Of a stretch of DNA of 64,000 nucleotides, positions 49,920-63,227 are shown one piece after another. This DNA is from Scleromitrula shiraiana (lineage: Eukaryota; Ascomycota; Leotiomycetes; Helotiales; Sclerotiniaceae), in the NCBI GenBank assembly GCA_028455995.1, contig JABELC010000004.1:3656501-3720500 (forward strand), written 5' to 3'. The notes under the pieces were generated by a model. It was not told where the DNA came from and ran no database searches. It was given only the letters and a program-made list of their open reading frames with translations. Each line of letters starts with the position of its first letter. Position 1 is the stretch's first letter. A program made the translations under genes and the position numbers.

Positions 49920-52613
49920 TGAGAGAGATAGATAGATAGAGAGAGAAAGAAGAGAGAGGGAAAACCCTTCGAAACCTTCAATAAAATTGAAAGGATGAAG
50001 GATGGTTGAATTGAATTGAATTGAATCAAGTCAAATCAAATCAAATCAAATCAAATCAAAACTCTCATAGTAATAAGAGTCGGATGTTCTTTCTCTCTAA
50101 ACTCTTTTATCTTTTACCTAGTTCCAATCAAGGTTACCTAGGTACTTTTTTGATAAGTTGTTATTGATGCTGTTGCTGCTGCTGCTGTTGCTGCTGCTAC
50201 TGCTGCACAACGATTGACGACCTCCTGAGTCCCTAAATAAGAAATGGATCAATTCATTCATTCTATCCTCATTGGAATGATAGATGGATGAATTTAGAAA
50301 AGAATGCATTTAAATTTACACTTACATTTACACTTACATTTACATTTACATACTACTGTATGTACATTTGCTCCACGCTCTACCCTACCACCAAATTGAT
50401 CCATGTCAAATCGTTTTTTTTAGTGCATAGAACTATCTCTTCATGTGTCTATTGTGCATGTATGCATGTGGTATAGTATTATTATTTTGTAGGTGAAGAA
50501 AGAGGAAAACTTTGAAGTGGCTGAACCAACAACGAGAAAGGATTATCTCTGTACTTTCGTACCAATAAAAATATATAATAAATATCATTCATCCACATCG
50601 TCAGTAGAATCATCCACTTATAATAAATATACTCTTCTTTTCCTTTCTTTGTTTCCTCTTCAAATATTCCATCTATCGTTTCTCTTATCTCACTACCTAA
50701 AATATAAATATCTCAAATCGATATCGATATCATCAACCTCTCTTCAAGACTCCATTTCTCTCCCCCCCCCTCCCGATACGATAAAACTCTCAATCAGATA
50801 TATTCCATTCATGCAAATAAAAAGGAATAAATAAATGTGGGAATAGTATCAAGCATTGACATATAAAATGAATCTAACCTCTTCTCACTCCTTCTACCTA
50901 GACAATCAACCCACGCCATCTACTTTTCCATCAGCACAGTAATAACTCTTTTCATACTCGTACTGGACCTACTGGACCTACTGGAGAACTAGAACTATCT
51001 ACATACATACATACATTATTGATGCATTAATTCCTTGCATATTATAGTATCTACTAGGTAGTAGGTCGTAGATACATCCCACATGATCGAAATACCAAGG
51101 TTTATTCGCTGTACAAGTTTTACTCGAGTAGACGAGGAAGGGTAAGGTAAGGTACCGATACATACCCGATACCGCCGCATGATCTTGATTTGATTTTGAT
51201 TTGATTTTGATTCGATTTTGTTGAGGGGAAATCTAATCAATTCTCATGCATCTATGAAGTACAAGTATTCAAGTTGTATGTATCTTTCTTTACCAACCCC
51301 TCCTTCAAATTGAAGAATCTATAATACGTGGATCTGACTAATAACTACAATATCGTTCACATGGAACATTGCCGTTTGTATTTTACCCAAATTGGTAATT
51401 ATGAGGATTTTGATGAAGATAATAATAATAATGATAATAATACTATTATCTATTTATTATCTATTTATTCAAGTTATCTATCTATTCATTTCTTCATCAA
51501 CTTCAACTTCAACTTTATCTTTCCAATACCAATACTAGTATCATCAGATGATCTCTCAGGCTATTTGATCCCATGCATACTTTAGATTTTAGATCTAATC
51601 ACTAGCACCAGCCACCTAGCCCCATATTCCACAGATATGCCCCCCCCCTTCCTAGCATCCACACATCAAGTTATTACTTACTAGTAATCTATTTCTAAAT
51701 GTTCGTTCAGAATATAGATCTTCAATTGCAAGTACTCTTATATCAATTCCTTTTAGACGTTTTTATGAAATACATGTACTTGAATACTATAGATGTTGGG
51801 TGGAGATACAAAGATTCAATTGTTAAGGAGTATATTTATTAGTTGAATTCACATTCACAACTTCGACAGCTCTCCCTTTATAATGCACTATTAATTATTT
51901 TAGTTATAGATGTTTATCTAAAGTATAGATATTTGACTTCAAGTTGAAGATATAAAAAATATAAAATGATTATGTATTATCGAACTGGACATTCAGAACT
52001 TGAACATCTCGCACAACCCCTCACACAACATCACAATACATCATAATCATATAAATAAATAAACAGATAATTCAACATTCATTCATATACACCCAACCCC
52101 AAACCCAACCCTAATCCCATAAACCATACTCAACGACTACGTCATGACTCTCCTCTAACAAAAACTACCACTACCTACTACCTACTACCTACTAACCCCT
52201 CACACCACAAACAACAGAAAAGAAGCAGCCCACCAACTAACAACCTACCCCAACCAAAACAAATACACCAAAGCAAAGCTAAACAATGCAAGAATCCCAC
52301 CCTATCCCATCCCAATCCCATCACCAGCAAACACAGCAACAGCAGCAACAACCTCCACCAATCTAATCCAATCCAATCCAATCCAATGCCATCCACCCAA
52401 CCTTTAACAATGCTCTCTATCTATATATATCTACCCAGTGTCTATTTGTCCACCTACCAACCATGTGTTAAAAATTCTACTCCCGATATCTTCCTCTCCT
52501 TCTTCTCCGCTTACTTCCCTTGGCTCAGCCTTAATTTATATTCATCCATCTATTCATCCAGTCATCCGATGCAAGACAAGACAAGACAAGACAAGACAAG
52601 ACAAGACAAGAAT
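48771..52613. other. 3.8-kb gene-free, microsatellite-rich region
   Basis: Lies between the NudE start and the isochorismatase-fold gene stop. The first part should hold the NudE promoter and a long 5' UTR. Purine-rich runs (GA near 49895-49960), AAGT near 49340-49362, TCAAA near 50030-50060, TGCTG near 50166-50205, TTTACA near 50317-50352, GATTTTGATTT near 51183-51220, CTACTAC near 52163-52193 and AATCC near 52363-52386 are seen. No supported gene. Confidence 0.65.
52572..52611. repeat. (GACAA)~8 microsatellite
   Basis: About eight copies of the same unit seen at 44521-44563, here directly abutting the stop codon of the isochorismatase-fold gene. Confidence 0.85.
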
Positions 52614-55068
52614 CTAACCAAATGCAAGTCTTCCAGACTTGAAACCCCATTTTTTAGTCGTCGCATCACTACCTCTTCTTTCCTTTTCTTTCTCCTTCTC
52701 TTTATTCTCTGTCTCCTTCGTAACGTGTGGATCTAGCGCCTGACGCACCCCACTGCCACCCCCACTTCCACTACCATTCCCACTTCCACTACCATTCCCA
52801 CTCAAACTACTACTCCCCTCCCCTCTCCCCCTCCTATTCTCCTTATTCCTGCCCATCCCATCCCCATCCTCCATCTTCCCACCCCCCACTTTCGAACCCC
52901 CCCTCCTCCCACCTCCCGTGCTCATCGACAAAATTCTCGTCGTCCTTTCTCCCCCCAACCTCTCTCTCCCCTTCCTCCTCTCCCCCTGCGACACCACAAC
53001 CGGAACTTTCTTCGAAGCAATCAACCCCAACCCCGTCTTCATATCATAGCTTCCCCCACCGCCATTACCATTACCATTACCATTACCATTGCCCATGCCA
53101 TTCCCATTCCCATTCCCACCAACCGAATTCCTCAATCTCCCCTCTAAATTCTGCGGAATCTGTCTAACCGCCAACGCCACCCCCAAAGACGAGCTCGAAG
53201 ACCCTCTCGACCTATACCCATGTACCTGCCCCCTCATTGTCTGAGCCATCGCAGTACAATCCCCCTCCTCACCATCACCATCCGAGCTCTCCAATCCCAC
53301 CCCCGCATCATCCGATTCATCACTTGAAGAACTAACCCCATTAACAAATAACTTGCACCTCCCATATTTCGCCGTAACTGATTGTTCCCCGCGTTTTTGG
53401 ATATTGATTGCTAGCCCTCTGGTTCCTCGTTTGAGGGATAGAGAGTCAGGACGATGTAGAGTGTATAAGTTAGGATAATCTCGTTCTGGGACGTCGACTA
53501 GGGGGGCGAGTTCGATGAAGCTTTTTGCTGATCTTCGAATGGCTGAGGTGGTTTTGGACAATGTGGATGTTGATGTGGTATCTGAAGCCTCATTGTTCAC
53601 ATCGCTTTCAGACTCTGGTTTGACAGAGTTGGAATGGCTACGTTTGTTTTGATAATCTTCGACGAACAGCTCATCGATAGATCTTGGTGAATTCGATGAA
53701 GAACCGAAGAGGTGTTCTGATGGTCGATCGTTAAGCTTCTGTAGAATATTCTCCGAGGTAGTGACAGCCCCAAAAATACCACCCTCTTCCGTGATCGACT
53801 CCACTGCAGAACTATGAAGCTTGCCCACCCCAGCCGCACAAGCATCCTTCACAAGGACACAATCAAAATTATTATCGTTCGCCTCCCTCATAGTACTAGT
53901 AACACAAACATCCGTCGTAACGCCACAAATAATCAAATTCTTAATACCCCTAATATTAAGCATCAATCTAAGTTCAGTATGTTGGAAAGCGCTACGACCC
54001 GGTTTATCAATGACTTGTTCATTCTCCAAGGGAGTCAACTCGTCGATGATTTCATGGCCCTGCTCGCCACGGATGAGAAGACGTCCTAGAGGACCCATGT
54101 CTCCAATGCCAAGACCTGATTCATTGTTCCTACTTCTGAATCTCTCGCGGGAGGAAAGTGTAGATAGGTCAGATCGGTGGCCTTCGCGCGTATGGTATAC
54201 GGGAAACCCGGCTGCGCGACATGCGGTGAGAATTGCTTTTACTTTTGGTACTATGTCGAGGATCGGTTGGTTGTCGATGCCTTGTTTTGCTAGGTATCCC
54301 ATGTTGGTTGCAACTATGTTTAGATGAGTTAGTAAGAGTTTCATTTGAAATGTGTGCAACAACGGTGTCTATCCGACTTTCAACCAGATTAAGACCAAAA
54401 GCCTTGTTTAGACCAAGACCTTCCTGTCCGTAGTATCTTTCTTGATCATACTTCCATTCAACTTTTCCCCCACGCAACGAAGGCCACACTACATGGAAGA
54501 TCGACAATAGCACCTTTGCGGGGAATATTTTGTAGCAGGGACAATGCGCATAGAAAATACAAGTAAACTTACAATCCTTCTGCATATCAATAATAACCAG
54601 CGCAGTAGTCTCAGCATCCCAAGACCCATCATGCGGCCAATCATAAGGACACGCACGAACCTTCCCCTCCAAAGCCTCAGCAACACTCACCCCATGCGAA
54701 TTGCCCTCATCTCTCAGCGGAGTCATCGGCGACATCTCTGGAATATCAAGAACTTGATAATGATGAGAAATAGGTATTGGCCTCGAAGACTTACGATGAA
54801 AAAGTAAATTTGAAAGAAAAGAAATCGATGAGCGTCTTTTGGTGGGTTTATTTGCTGCGGCTTTGGTTTGTATGATTTCGAATTTTATATCGTCGATTTC
54901 ATCGTATGGGTATACTTTGTCTCTAATTGAAGGATCCTCACTGGTGCTTGTGTAGGTTTTTGAGAGTATTTGATGATTGTAAATGGTAGAGGAGGTGTTT
55001 TGATTGATTGTGAGGAGTGAGGAATTGGAAATCTTTTGGTAGAGTTTTGATCCCTTCGGTCCTTCCAT
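52614..55068 (-). CDS. Isochorismatase-family hydrolase with long disordered tail
   Basis: A cysteine hydrolase of the isochorismatase fold, a family that cleaves amides, ureido acids or isochorismate. Exons 55068-54573 and 54313-52614 give 731 residues across a 259-bp intron. The catalytic triad is visible: Asp161 in VIIDMQKDF (spanning the intron), Lys269 in DKPGRSAF and Cys302 in CGVTTDVC with the usual cis-peptide context. The HTREGHRSDLS block places it near the RutB/ureidoacrylate-like fungal group. The catalytic domain, about 230 residues, is the normal size, but there are about 150 residues before it and about 350 after it. The tail is Ser/Asp-rich, then carries a long Asn-Gly run and ends in charged Glu/Lys. 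Substrate is unknown. Confidence 0.82.
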
Positions 55069-57435
55069 CTTGGGGATATTTTGGAGGGTTGTTGTCTAAA
55101 CAGATTCAAAATGGGTTCTAGTTTGGGCAGGAACAGCTAAAAAATTGAAATGACAATAATGGAAGGAGTGAACTTGAAGAATGATGATTGATTAATGATA
55201 CGAGAAGACAAAAGATAACTTGACTAGGTATGGATGAGCATAGTTATATGTAAAACTTGTTTGCCTACTTCCTATCAGTTGGCCAAATTCTATCATAAGC
55301 AAACATTCAAAATAAGACAGCCAAGGTCAAAATATGTACATGTTATGACCATCTGTATAAAGAGGCTTACCCTAGATCCCCATCACATTGCACATCATGG
55401 ATTCCACATTGCATTGCATTGCGGGGGAGAACCAACCCATGGCGTAATACCTTACCTTCAAGTGAAGTAAAGCAATCATTGAATCATGACGGACCACTGC
55501 AGCCATGCAGCCATAGTCATTCAAGCCCAAGCTCACTTTTCCACTGAAGATTCATTTTTTACCTAAGTAAAACTCTTTACCTAAGTTAGTAAGTATCCTT
55601 CGTATTTGGAATACAAAAGCATTGTATGACTATTCCATTGAAATAAGCATAAAACTTACCAGTCAGTCAGTCAGTCGTTCGTTATTTGGTGAGATCCTGC
55701 ACAAGGCTGCAGGCAAAAATCCGAGTTACACCATCCGGGAATCTTACAGTTTCTGGAAAGATGTACCATTGTACCCATTGTCGCCAAATTTCTGTGTATG
55801 ACCCATTGTAGATCAGTGACACGAAACCAGAAAATCGGATTAAATGTGTTCGAAAGATTGGGTCTGAATGAATTTTGGGCGGTGTGCAGGTTCCCGTTGC
55901 GTTGCACTTCATACATAATGGAAAGAGGGAAAATATGAGAGAGAGTGGAATAGATAAAATATTGACGAAGCAGCTTGCGTATGTATGTGGATGTCCGACG
56001 GGTGAAAGAGTCTGCTGAAGCAATTCTCATTCCCTTTTTTCCGCGGCGAATGATTTATGGGGCCAAGATCCATCGACATTATCGATATTATCACCTTCGC
56101 CATAAATATCATAATGAGTCGAAGCAAACATGATCATCATCATTCATCCCCTACACTGGAAAATGACATCAACTAAACGCCGAGCTAAATATCAATCAAC
56201 TTCAATAGCACTTGCCTGAAGTGATCACGGAGATACTATAATGAATTCCAATATAACAATGGACAAATTTCCCTTCAAATTCGATGCCGATGTTCATGAG
56301 ACTCGGCCATCTTCGGCCGGGAATATATGCAACAACCCTCATCCATTGTTTTTCAAAACAATCAATACTTTCCTGCAAATCATTCGTACAACATTTTTCT
56401 ATCATATCATCAAATTCCATCATGTTTCTGAGGAAATTTCGGAATTAGGAGAAGTCACCGTGGTAGGGGATAGGTAGTCTTCTCATTTATGTTTATATGG
56501 ACTTCTCTTTTTGAAGGTTGCACATGAGAATTATACAATGGTAGGGGTAGCTTCTCTGCAGTGTGAGTTTCGTAGATTGGAAGCGGACGAGGAAGATTTC
56601 CGATTTGAAGGTTTAATATAATATTTACCAAGATACTGGGTGTTGCATAAATGCTTGGGTATACAAGATATATGAGAACCTTGAAAGTTCGTGATGGTGG
56701 AGAAGAAGTCGACTTCTCTGGGGTTGGAAATGTGGGAATTTACGGGTGGGAAAAAGCCATCGATTAAGCCTAAATGAACCCTAGTACGGAATATGTTTAC
56801 CCTAAACAAGCAATGCCAGGCTATGTTATCCTTGGGCAATATCTGATTCAGCCAAGGTTTCCCTTCCCCGAACACTTCCATCTTCAATTTCTCCGACCTA
56901 AGACAGATACTTAGGTATCTAGATAACAATACCAACGATACAAACGTTTGGTTCATTTACATATTATAGCAAACACGATCGGATTGCCCCGGAAAAGCCG
57001 TGATGACCAAGCCTTCCAATTCTGAGTACTAATGACACAATGAAGAAGGTAAGAAGATGAGGCTTCAAATTTGGACTATTGTTCTATCTCATTTACAATG
57101 TTGAAAGAATTACCATGGCATTTGATAACGTATTATCTTCTATCTCCAATGTTGCATATGGAATATAATCTTGCATCCATTACCCGTCAGTGACCTATCC
57201 CGATAAGGAAGGATCGAACATGGTCGCTCGACTGTTTGCTCTAGAAGCATTTATAAATACTTCGGCGATATCCTCGATCAGATGTCTTTACAATTCTTAA
57301 TTAACAATACCTAAATCAGCGTCACAATCCTGATTCCACCTACATAATCATCACAATCCTGATTTTCCTGAAGTACAACCGCAGTGATTCCTAGAAGTTG
57401 CGGTTGCTGCTCGAATATATATCTTTTATCTTATC
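55069..57435. other. Divergent intergenic region, 2.4 kb
   Basis: Separates the isochorismatase-fold gene and the permease gene. Open frames at 55671-56030 and 56531-56956 (minus) lack a family, introns or coding texture and are not called. The permease-proximal end is likely its promoter. Confidence 0.5.
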
Positions 57436-59556
57436 ATGACTGACGAACAAGGGAAGATCTTTCCCCACGATGCGGCTGAAGATAATGCACTGGAGAATAT
57501 GGGTTATCGCCCTGGTATGTTCACACCACATTTACTTATTTCACTGCAGGGAAATCCTTCCAGATCTTGGAAAACTCAGACGCTGAGTCGAGGAAATCTG
57601 TACTGATCCTCCAATGCATCACAGAACTCAAACGTTCTTTTGGTCTTTTGGGAATGATTGGTTTCTCATTTTCCATCGTTACCAGGTATGTTGTGTCATC
57701 GTTCCCAACACCGGCCCTGATCGGCAGAAGAAAGGGGGAAAAAACGTGGCAAGATGGGATGCTAACGGGTTCTTGCAGTTGGAGTGCCCTTGGTGGAGTG
57801 CTTGTCACAGGTGTCAATGCTGGAGGACCACCGGTAGTGAGTAACCTTTCATTTTGGGATCTCTCTTTATTCTCCTATCAGTTTTTCGATTCCTCAAGCG
57901 TTCGCAATACGACATAATATAAGCCTCGTGAAGGTTTCACAGCTTCCGAGACATGTTAATGTCAAGAATGACAGAGTTACTTCATCTGGCACCGACATCG
58001 CTGACCCTCGATCACTTCTAGATGATATGGGGTTGGATTGGGATCAGCTGCGTTTCTCTATGCGTAGTATACTCGATGGCAGAAATGTGCTCCGAATATC
58101 CCGTAGCCGGTGGACAATACTCTTGGGTCTACATCCTCTCACCGAAAACTATCCGAAGGCAGTCTTCATACCTAACCGGATGGTTTATGATCATCGGTAA
58201 GTAATACTATGTCGAGTATCTTGTGACCTTCCATTGGGAAATTGCTAATCTTTTATTTCACAGGAATCCTGGCAATGGGAGCTACCAATAGCTTCATATG
58301 CGCAAATTTTATACTCGGGCAAGCGAACCTTGTGAATCCAGGATATGAAATTCAAAGATGGCACACTGTCCTTGTTGCTTATGCCATCACCTTACTCGCT
58401 ACGTTTATCAACCTCTGGGGATCACGAATCCTCGACAAAGTTTCAAAAGCAGCACTGATCTTCAACATCATCTCATTCATCGTGACGGTAGTAACAATAC
58501 TCGCATGCAACACGAACAAACAGTCCGCGACATTCGTCTTTCAGGATTTTCAGAACTTCACTGGCTTTGGTACCGCCATGGCTGGGATTATAGGCATTCT
58601 GCAACCGGCTTTCGGCATGTGTTGTTGTAAGTTCCACTATGATTTCCTCTGCATTTGCATCACCTTCCCCAATGGTCTTAATCTAACGTTTTGTCTTAGA
58701 TGATGCGCCATCGCACATGACCGAGGAGCTGAAGGACGCCAGCAAGGAAGCTCCTCGTGCTATGGTGTTATCCGTCTACATTGGCGCCATCACCGGTTTC
58801 ATCTTTTTGATCGCCGTTTGTTTCTGCGTCGGAGATATAGACCAGGTTGCAAATACTGCTACCTTGGTTCCACTCATTCAAATTTACTTTAACTCGACGC
58901 AGAGTAACCTTGCTGCCTGCTTCTTGGCTTCAATGATCGTGGTCATCAATGTTGGATCATCTAATGCTTTGCTTGCGGAAGGCTCTCGATCTTTATACGC
59001 TTTTGCACGAGATCGTGGACTTCCTTTTTCATCACAGATTAGTAAAGTAAGTTCGAAACACAAAGTACCTGTTATCGCTATCCTCCTTGGAACCATAATC
59101 CAAATGGCCTTCAATAGCATTTATTTCGGCACTGTGGCAGGATTCAACACTGTTGTTGCCATCGCCACAGAAGGCTTTTACCTGTCCTACGCTATGCCTC
59201 TTTTAGTACGACTAATATCCTACTTCAATGGTAGTCATCGCCAATTGACTGGACCATGGGCCATGAGACCTTTAGTTTCGCTATCTGTAAATGCCATAGG
59301 TCTTTCATACCTACTATTCGCATGTATCACATTCAACTTCCCAACCATCTATCCCGTGAATAGTGAGAATATGAACTACACATCTGCAGCTATTGGAGTG
59401 ATCATGTTCATCGCAGTAATGACATGGTTCACGACGGCGAGGAAGAACTTCTCAGGACCGGAAATCGAAGGGATTGTTCGCTTGGTGGCTGGTGTTGAGA
59501 GTATTAATTCGGATGAACTTCGTGAGCATGCTAAATTGGAAAAGAAGTGTGGTTGA
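57436..59556 (+). CDS. APC-family amino acid/GABA/choline-type permease
   Basis: A plasma-membrane transporter of the amino acid-polyamine-organocation superfamily. Exons 57436-57514, 57625-57685, 57779-57836, 58022-58196, 58264-58626 and 58700-59556 give 530 residues with consistent phases. A short acidic cytosolic N-terminus precedes LKRSFGLLGMIGFSFSIVTSW, the first family block, interrupted twice by introns. Later blocks include YSMAEMCSEYPVAGGQYSW, AFGMCCYDAPSHMTEE, DASKEAPRAM and SRSLYAFARDRGLPFS, typical of fungal GABA and choline permeases. About 12 membrane segments are visible. The five introns crowd the first 60 percent of the gene. Substrate cannot be set from sequence. It converges on a Zn2Cys6 regulator, a common but not diagnostic pairing. 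Confidence 0.87.
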
Positions 59557-60778
59557 AATGATTGTATTGTTGCAGAGAGAACTAGCTAGTGTATCACCTA
59601 ATAAACAATGAAGTGGCCGTGCGAGCTGTTTGAGTTCTGAATGACTATTCACAAGATGTACAATCGTATATGAATGTCAGTTTTAGATATCGGGATTCAT
59701 TATGAACAATAGAGATAAATTAGGGGGGAAAAGATCCGATTGTTCATAGTTTAAATAGATATTCAAAATTAAAATAGCTTGATATGTAATAATAATAAAT
59801 CAAGTTATCCACATCAAAATATTCATCTGTAAACGCATCCAACAAGCACTATCGAATAAAAATAATATCCAAGTCCCTTTTCAAACACCCACCCCTCTCA
59901 CTTATCCCTCTTCATTAATCCATCCCTCTGAACATCCAAATCCCAAACTTAGCTTCTCAATACATATGCTTAAAACGCAAGCCCCCAAAAATAGATCTAT
60001 CTGCTGATAGCTGCGGAGGTGGGGAGGAGGTGAGGAGTGGATAAGTGGAGGCTAGGCTGTGTTTGTTTGGCGGAGAGGGCGGAGAGGAGGTGATAGGGTG
60101 AAGGGGTGATGGGTTGGGTTTGAAGGGGGAGGGGTTGGAGTATGGAATGTGAGATATGGGATGTGAGTGAGCAGACAAGTATGTGCCAGTGTTGAACACC
60201 CCGATACGCATACCCTGGGTATCTCGGTACCCGTCCTTGAAAGTACTATCCGGGAGCATCCCTGCTTGGTCCTAGTATTATTTGAATCTGTATAGCAGTA
60301 CCCTGGACACATCTGGATATGACCAAACTCCATTCTGGTGCTAGACAATGAACATGATAAGCATATAAAATCTTAGAGATGGCATAACTTTCAGTTATGT
60401 GATCATCTTTTGACAGATCATATTGTCAAAACTGCTTGTTTTGGCAATGAATATTTAGTCTACTTATTATTTTTCTCGTATGATTCTGTATTCGTGAATG
60501 TTCTAGCACGACTCGATAATTCTGGGTATTGTCAACTGTATGTTCACTGAGTATAGGTATCACATAGAAGGAGAGAGGTGACTGGACAGGGTACGGGTGC
60601 CTAACACTGGTATGTGAGTAACAGACAGATAAATCTGGTTGTCGTTCAAATTTGCTATGCCCCATACATAAAGATGAGATTTCCCCTCAATAAATGAATG
60701 AGTGATGTCTCGCCCATAACATTATCATACAAGCGATCCTATCTCATATCGAAACCTCATTTAACAACCGTCAGATAT
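59557..60778. other. Intergenic, convergent 3' regions
   Basis: About 1.2 kb between the permease stop and the transcription factor stop. Pro/Ser-rich open frames on the minus strand at 59957-60348 come from a GGAGG-type purine-rich stretch and are not called. No other feature seen. Confidence 0.5.
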
Positions 60779-63227
60779 TTAATACAAAGTCGGGAGACCG
60801 CTAGACTCCCCCAACCCATTGACCCAATCCCAATCTAAATCCATACCGTACCACTTCAATTGTTGCTGATCGCCATCAATATCTAATCCCGCCATACCAA
60901 CAGCATTGCCACTACCAGCCATCCCCTGCCCCATCATCATGTAATTACTATTCACGGCACCAGCACCTCCACCAATACCTTGCCCCTGCACTTGTCCCTG
61001 TCCCTGGGCCCCCATACTACAAAGAAACTGATCATCAATCCCCATCGGCATCCCCATCCCCGGCCCCAAAGACAACCCACTCATTCCCCCTTCCACATTC
61101 CTCGCCAAATCAACCAAATGATACCTAGCCGACTGCACCACTCTTGGCGTCTCCAACTCCACACCCAATTTTCTAAATTCCTCCTCTCTCGCCCCCCAAG
61201 CCTGAAGTATAGATTTCGTGAAGATTTTAAAAAATGGCCCCGTGCTACGCTGTTGGTCACCAAAATGCGCGAGGTAATTGTTATTGATTACTTCCCACGC
61301 ATGTTCTGCTTGGTCATTCGTGGGTCGGTGTTTGAGATGTCGGAGGATTTGCTGGTATGCGATACCGGGGAAGTAGCATTGAGCCATCCATACGAAGCCC
61401 TTGGTGAGTGGCGATGTTGCGATTTTCGTGTCGCATTCGAGCATGGTGAGGGCATGGGAAAGTGCGGCATCTGATTGGATTTCGGAGTTGGATTCGTGAG
61501 ATCGTGCATAGTGTTCTATGAAGCGGTAGCGCGCGAGATATAATTTTGTGGTCCAGATCACCATGAAGTGGAGTTGGTTCTCGGGATTACAGAACTGGAG
61601 GTATTTCTTCTCGATCACTCTTTCTAGTGTATCTAGCTGGCTACCTGCTGAATTAGGTTGATGATGGTGGAATTCCTTTGTAAGAGGTTTTAATGATGGA
61701 TTCGTAAAATCGAGATGAAACGCAGTATGTCGAACAAAATCTCCCAATTCACTACGCAAGACAATGAACAGTGCTTCAGTCGATTGTCCAACAGATTGAG
61801 GAGGACTTTTCATTTCGGGACGAAAATCGGAATCGTTGACGTTGAGAGGAATTTCGCAATCCCATATTGGTGCCAACATGGAAGATTTGAGATCGGCCAT
61901 TTCCCCGATACGGGTATCGAATAGAACGAGGGACCACCATAACCTTCGTCTCATTTCGGCCTCGAGGGGACTATGTTTTGTTAAGGCTGCTTCACTATGG
62001 AGACCCATGCGTTGGGCGATACGAATGGCTATGGCAAGCATAGAGGATAAAGATTGAGGGGCTGTGGTTGGTCGAATGGAGAGCTGGGATTGTCAGTATA
62101 ATAAATTATATATGAACACGAATATCTGACAAACTTACCAAGTAAAGATATAATGCCGTCAAACAATCGCGATCATTGGTTCTCAAGAACCCACAATTCA
62201 ACAAAGCTTGCTGACACCCAAATTGAAATCTCGTCAAAAGATCGGCTTTCGACATACCAAACGTTGCTAGACATTCATCTGCTGAAAGACTTACAATAGC
62301 CATACAATAGATACTAAACATAACAGCCTCCAACACTGGTTGAATAGTTAAGATATTACTACTTGCTTCAATGATGCGTCCTTGAAGACTAGGAGTATGT
62401 GTAACTTTGAGTAATGGGTTTACATTTTCCAAATATACCTGCCAAAGTCGAAAGATCTGCACTGGATCGGGATGTAGTGTGGATATATCGACGGCTGTCT
62501 TGCGTGATCCGAAAAGTAAGTCATCGTTGTTGTCGAATAATTCATCGATTGCATTTCGTACTACACATTCTCGCATGTCGTCGTCGGATGAATCACTATT
62601 GTGATCGGGACTTCGAAACTATCCGTCAATCAGTACATCAATTTCACAGTCATGTTGATGTGTATCGTGATCTCTAGTGAGATAAATAAATATACCTCTT
62701 GGTTCATGGCATGCCAAAGATTCCTAAGATAATCAGTAACCATAATTAAATTTCATGGAGAGTAACTCGAGTACTTACTTGACCTCAAAAGTTCTTTCGG
62801 AGTTGACAGTCGTCGAAGGAGACGAGCAATCCACCGGCTCAGCCCTTAACTGTTCATCACCCCTATCATCATTACCCTCCGCCTTTGGCGATGCGCCCGC
62901 ATTTCCCACCACCCCTTTCTCCAACGGATCAAATTTAATACCATTCCTCCTCAAAAGCTCTTCATACTTAACAATCCTCTCCAATAACTCCACCCGCTCA
63001 GGGATGATCCGTCGTCGTCGTCGCGTGACTTGTACAGCGGGTACACATTGTACGCGGGATTTGGTACAGTTTGCGCAGGGGTGTTTACGGTCGCATTTTA
63101 TTTTTCTATGTTGACAGAGGATGCAAGAGAGGACTCGTGGTGGTTTTAAGCTTGGAGGTAGGTTAGTGGGTGTGGATGTTTCTGCCCCTCCATCTATCGT
63201 GTGGTTTTGGGTTGTCGTCGACGACAT
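60779..63227 (-). CDS. Zn2Cys6 fungal transcription factor
   Basis: A binuclear zinc-cluster regulator. Exons 63227-62779, 62723-62696, 62618-62139 and 62083-60779 give 753 residues; the second exon is only 28 bp, and phases all agree. The DNA-binding domain (about residues 35-61) has the exact C-x2-C-x6-C-x5-C-x2-C-x6-C spacing: CILC, then KIKC, HPC, ANC and RVQC. A basic linker RRRRR and a short coiled coil (RVELLERIVKYEELL) follow. The middle contains the fungal-specific transcription factor domain (LSSMLAIAIRIAQRMGLH and RRRLWWSLVLFDTRIGEM). The C-terminal 120 residues are Gly/Met/Gln-rich and may be an activation region. The target pathway is unknown; the neighbouring permease gene is a candidate only by proximity. 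Confidence 0.9.

Noticed and set aside
52091..52120. CCCAACCC...CCCTAA text resembling telomere repeat
   Set aside because: Degenerate and about 30 bp only; no true TTAGGG array, and functional genes lie on both sides.
56531..56956. 141-residue minus-strand open frame
   Set aside because: No recognised motif, no intron partners, biased composition; chance frame in a 2.4-kb gap.
59957..60348. Pro/Ser-rich minus-strand frames
   Set aside because: Arise from a purine-rich low-complexity stretch in two overlapping frames.
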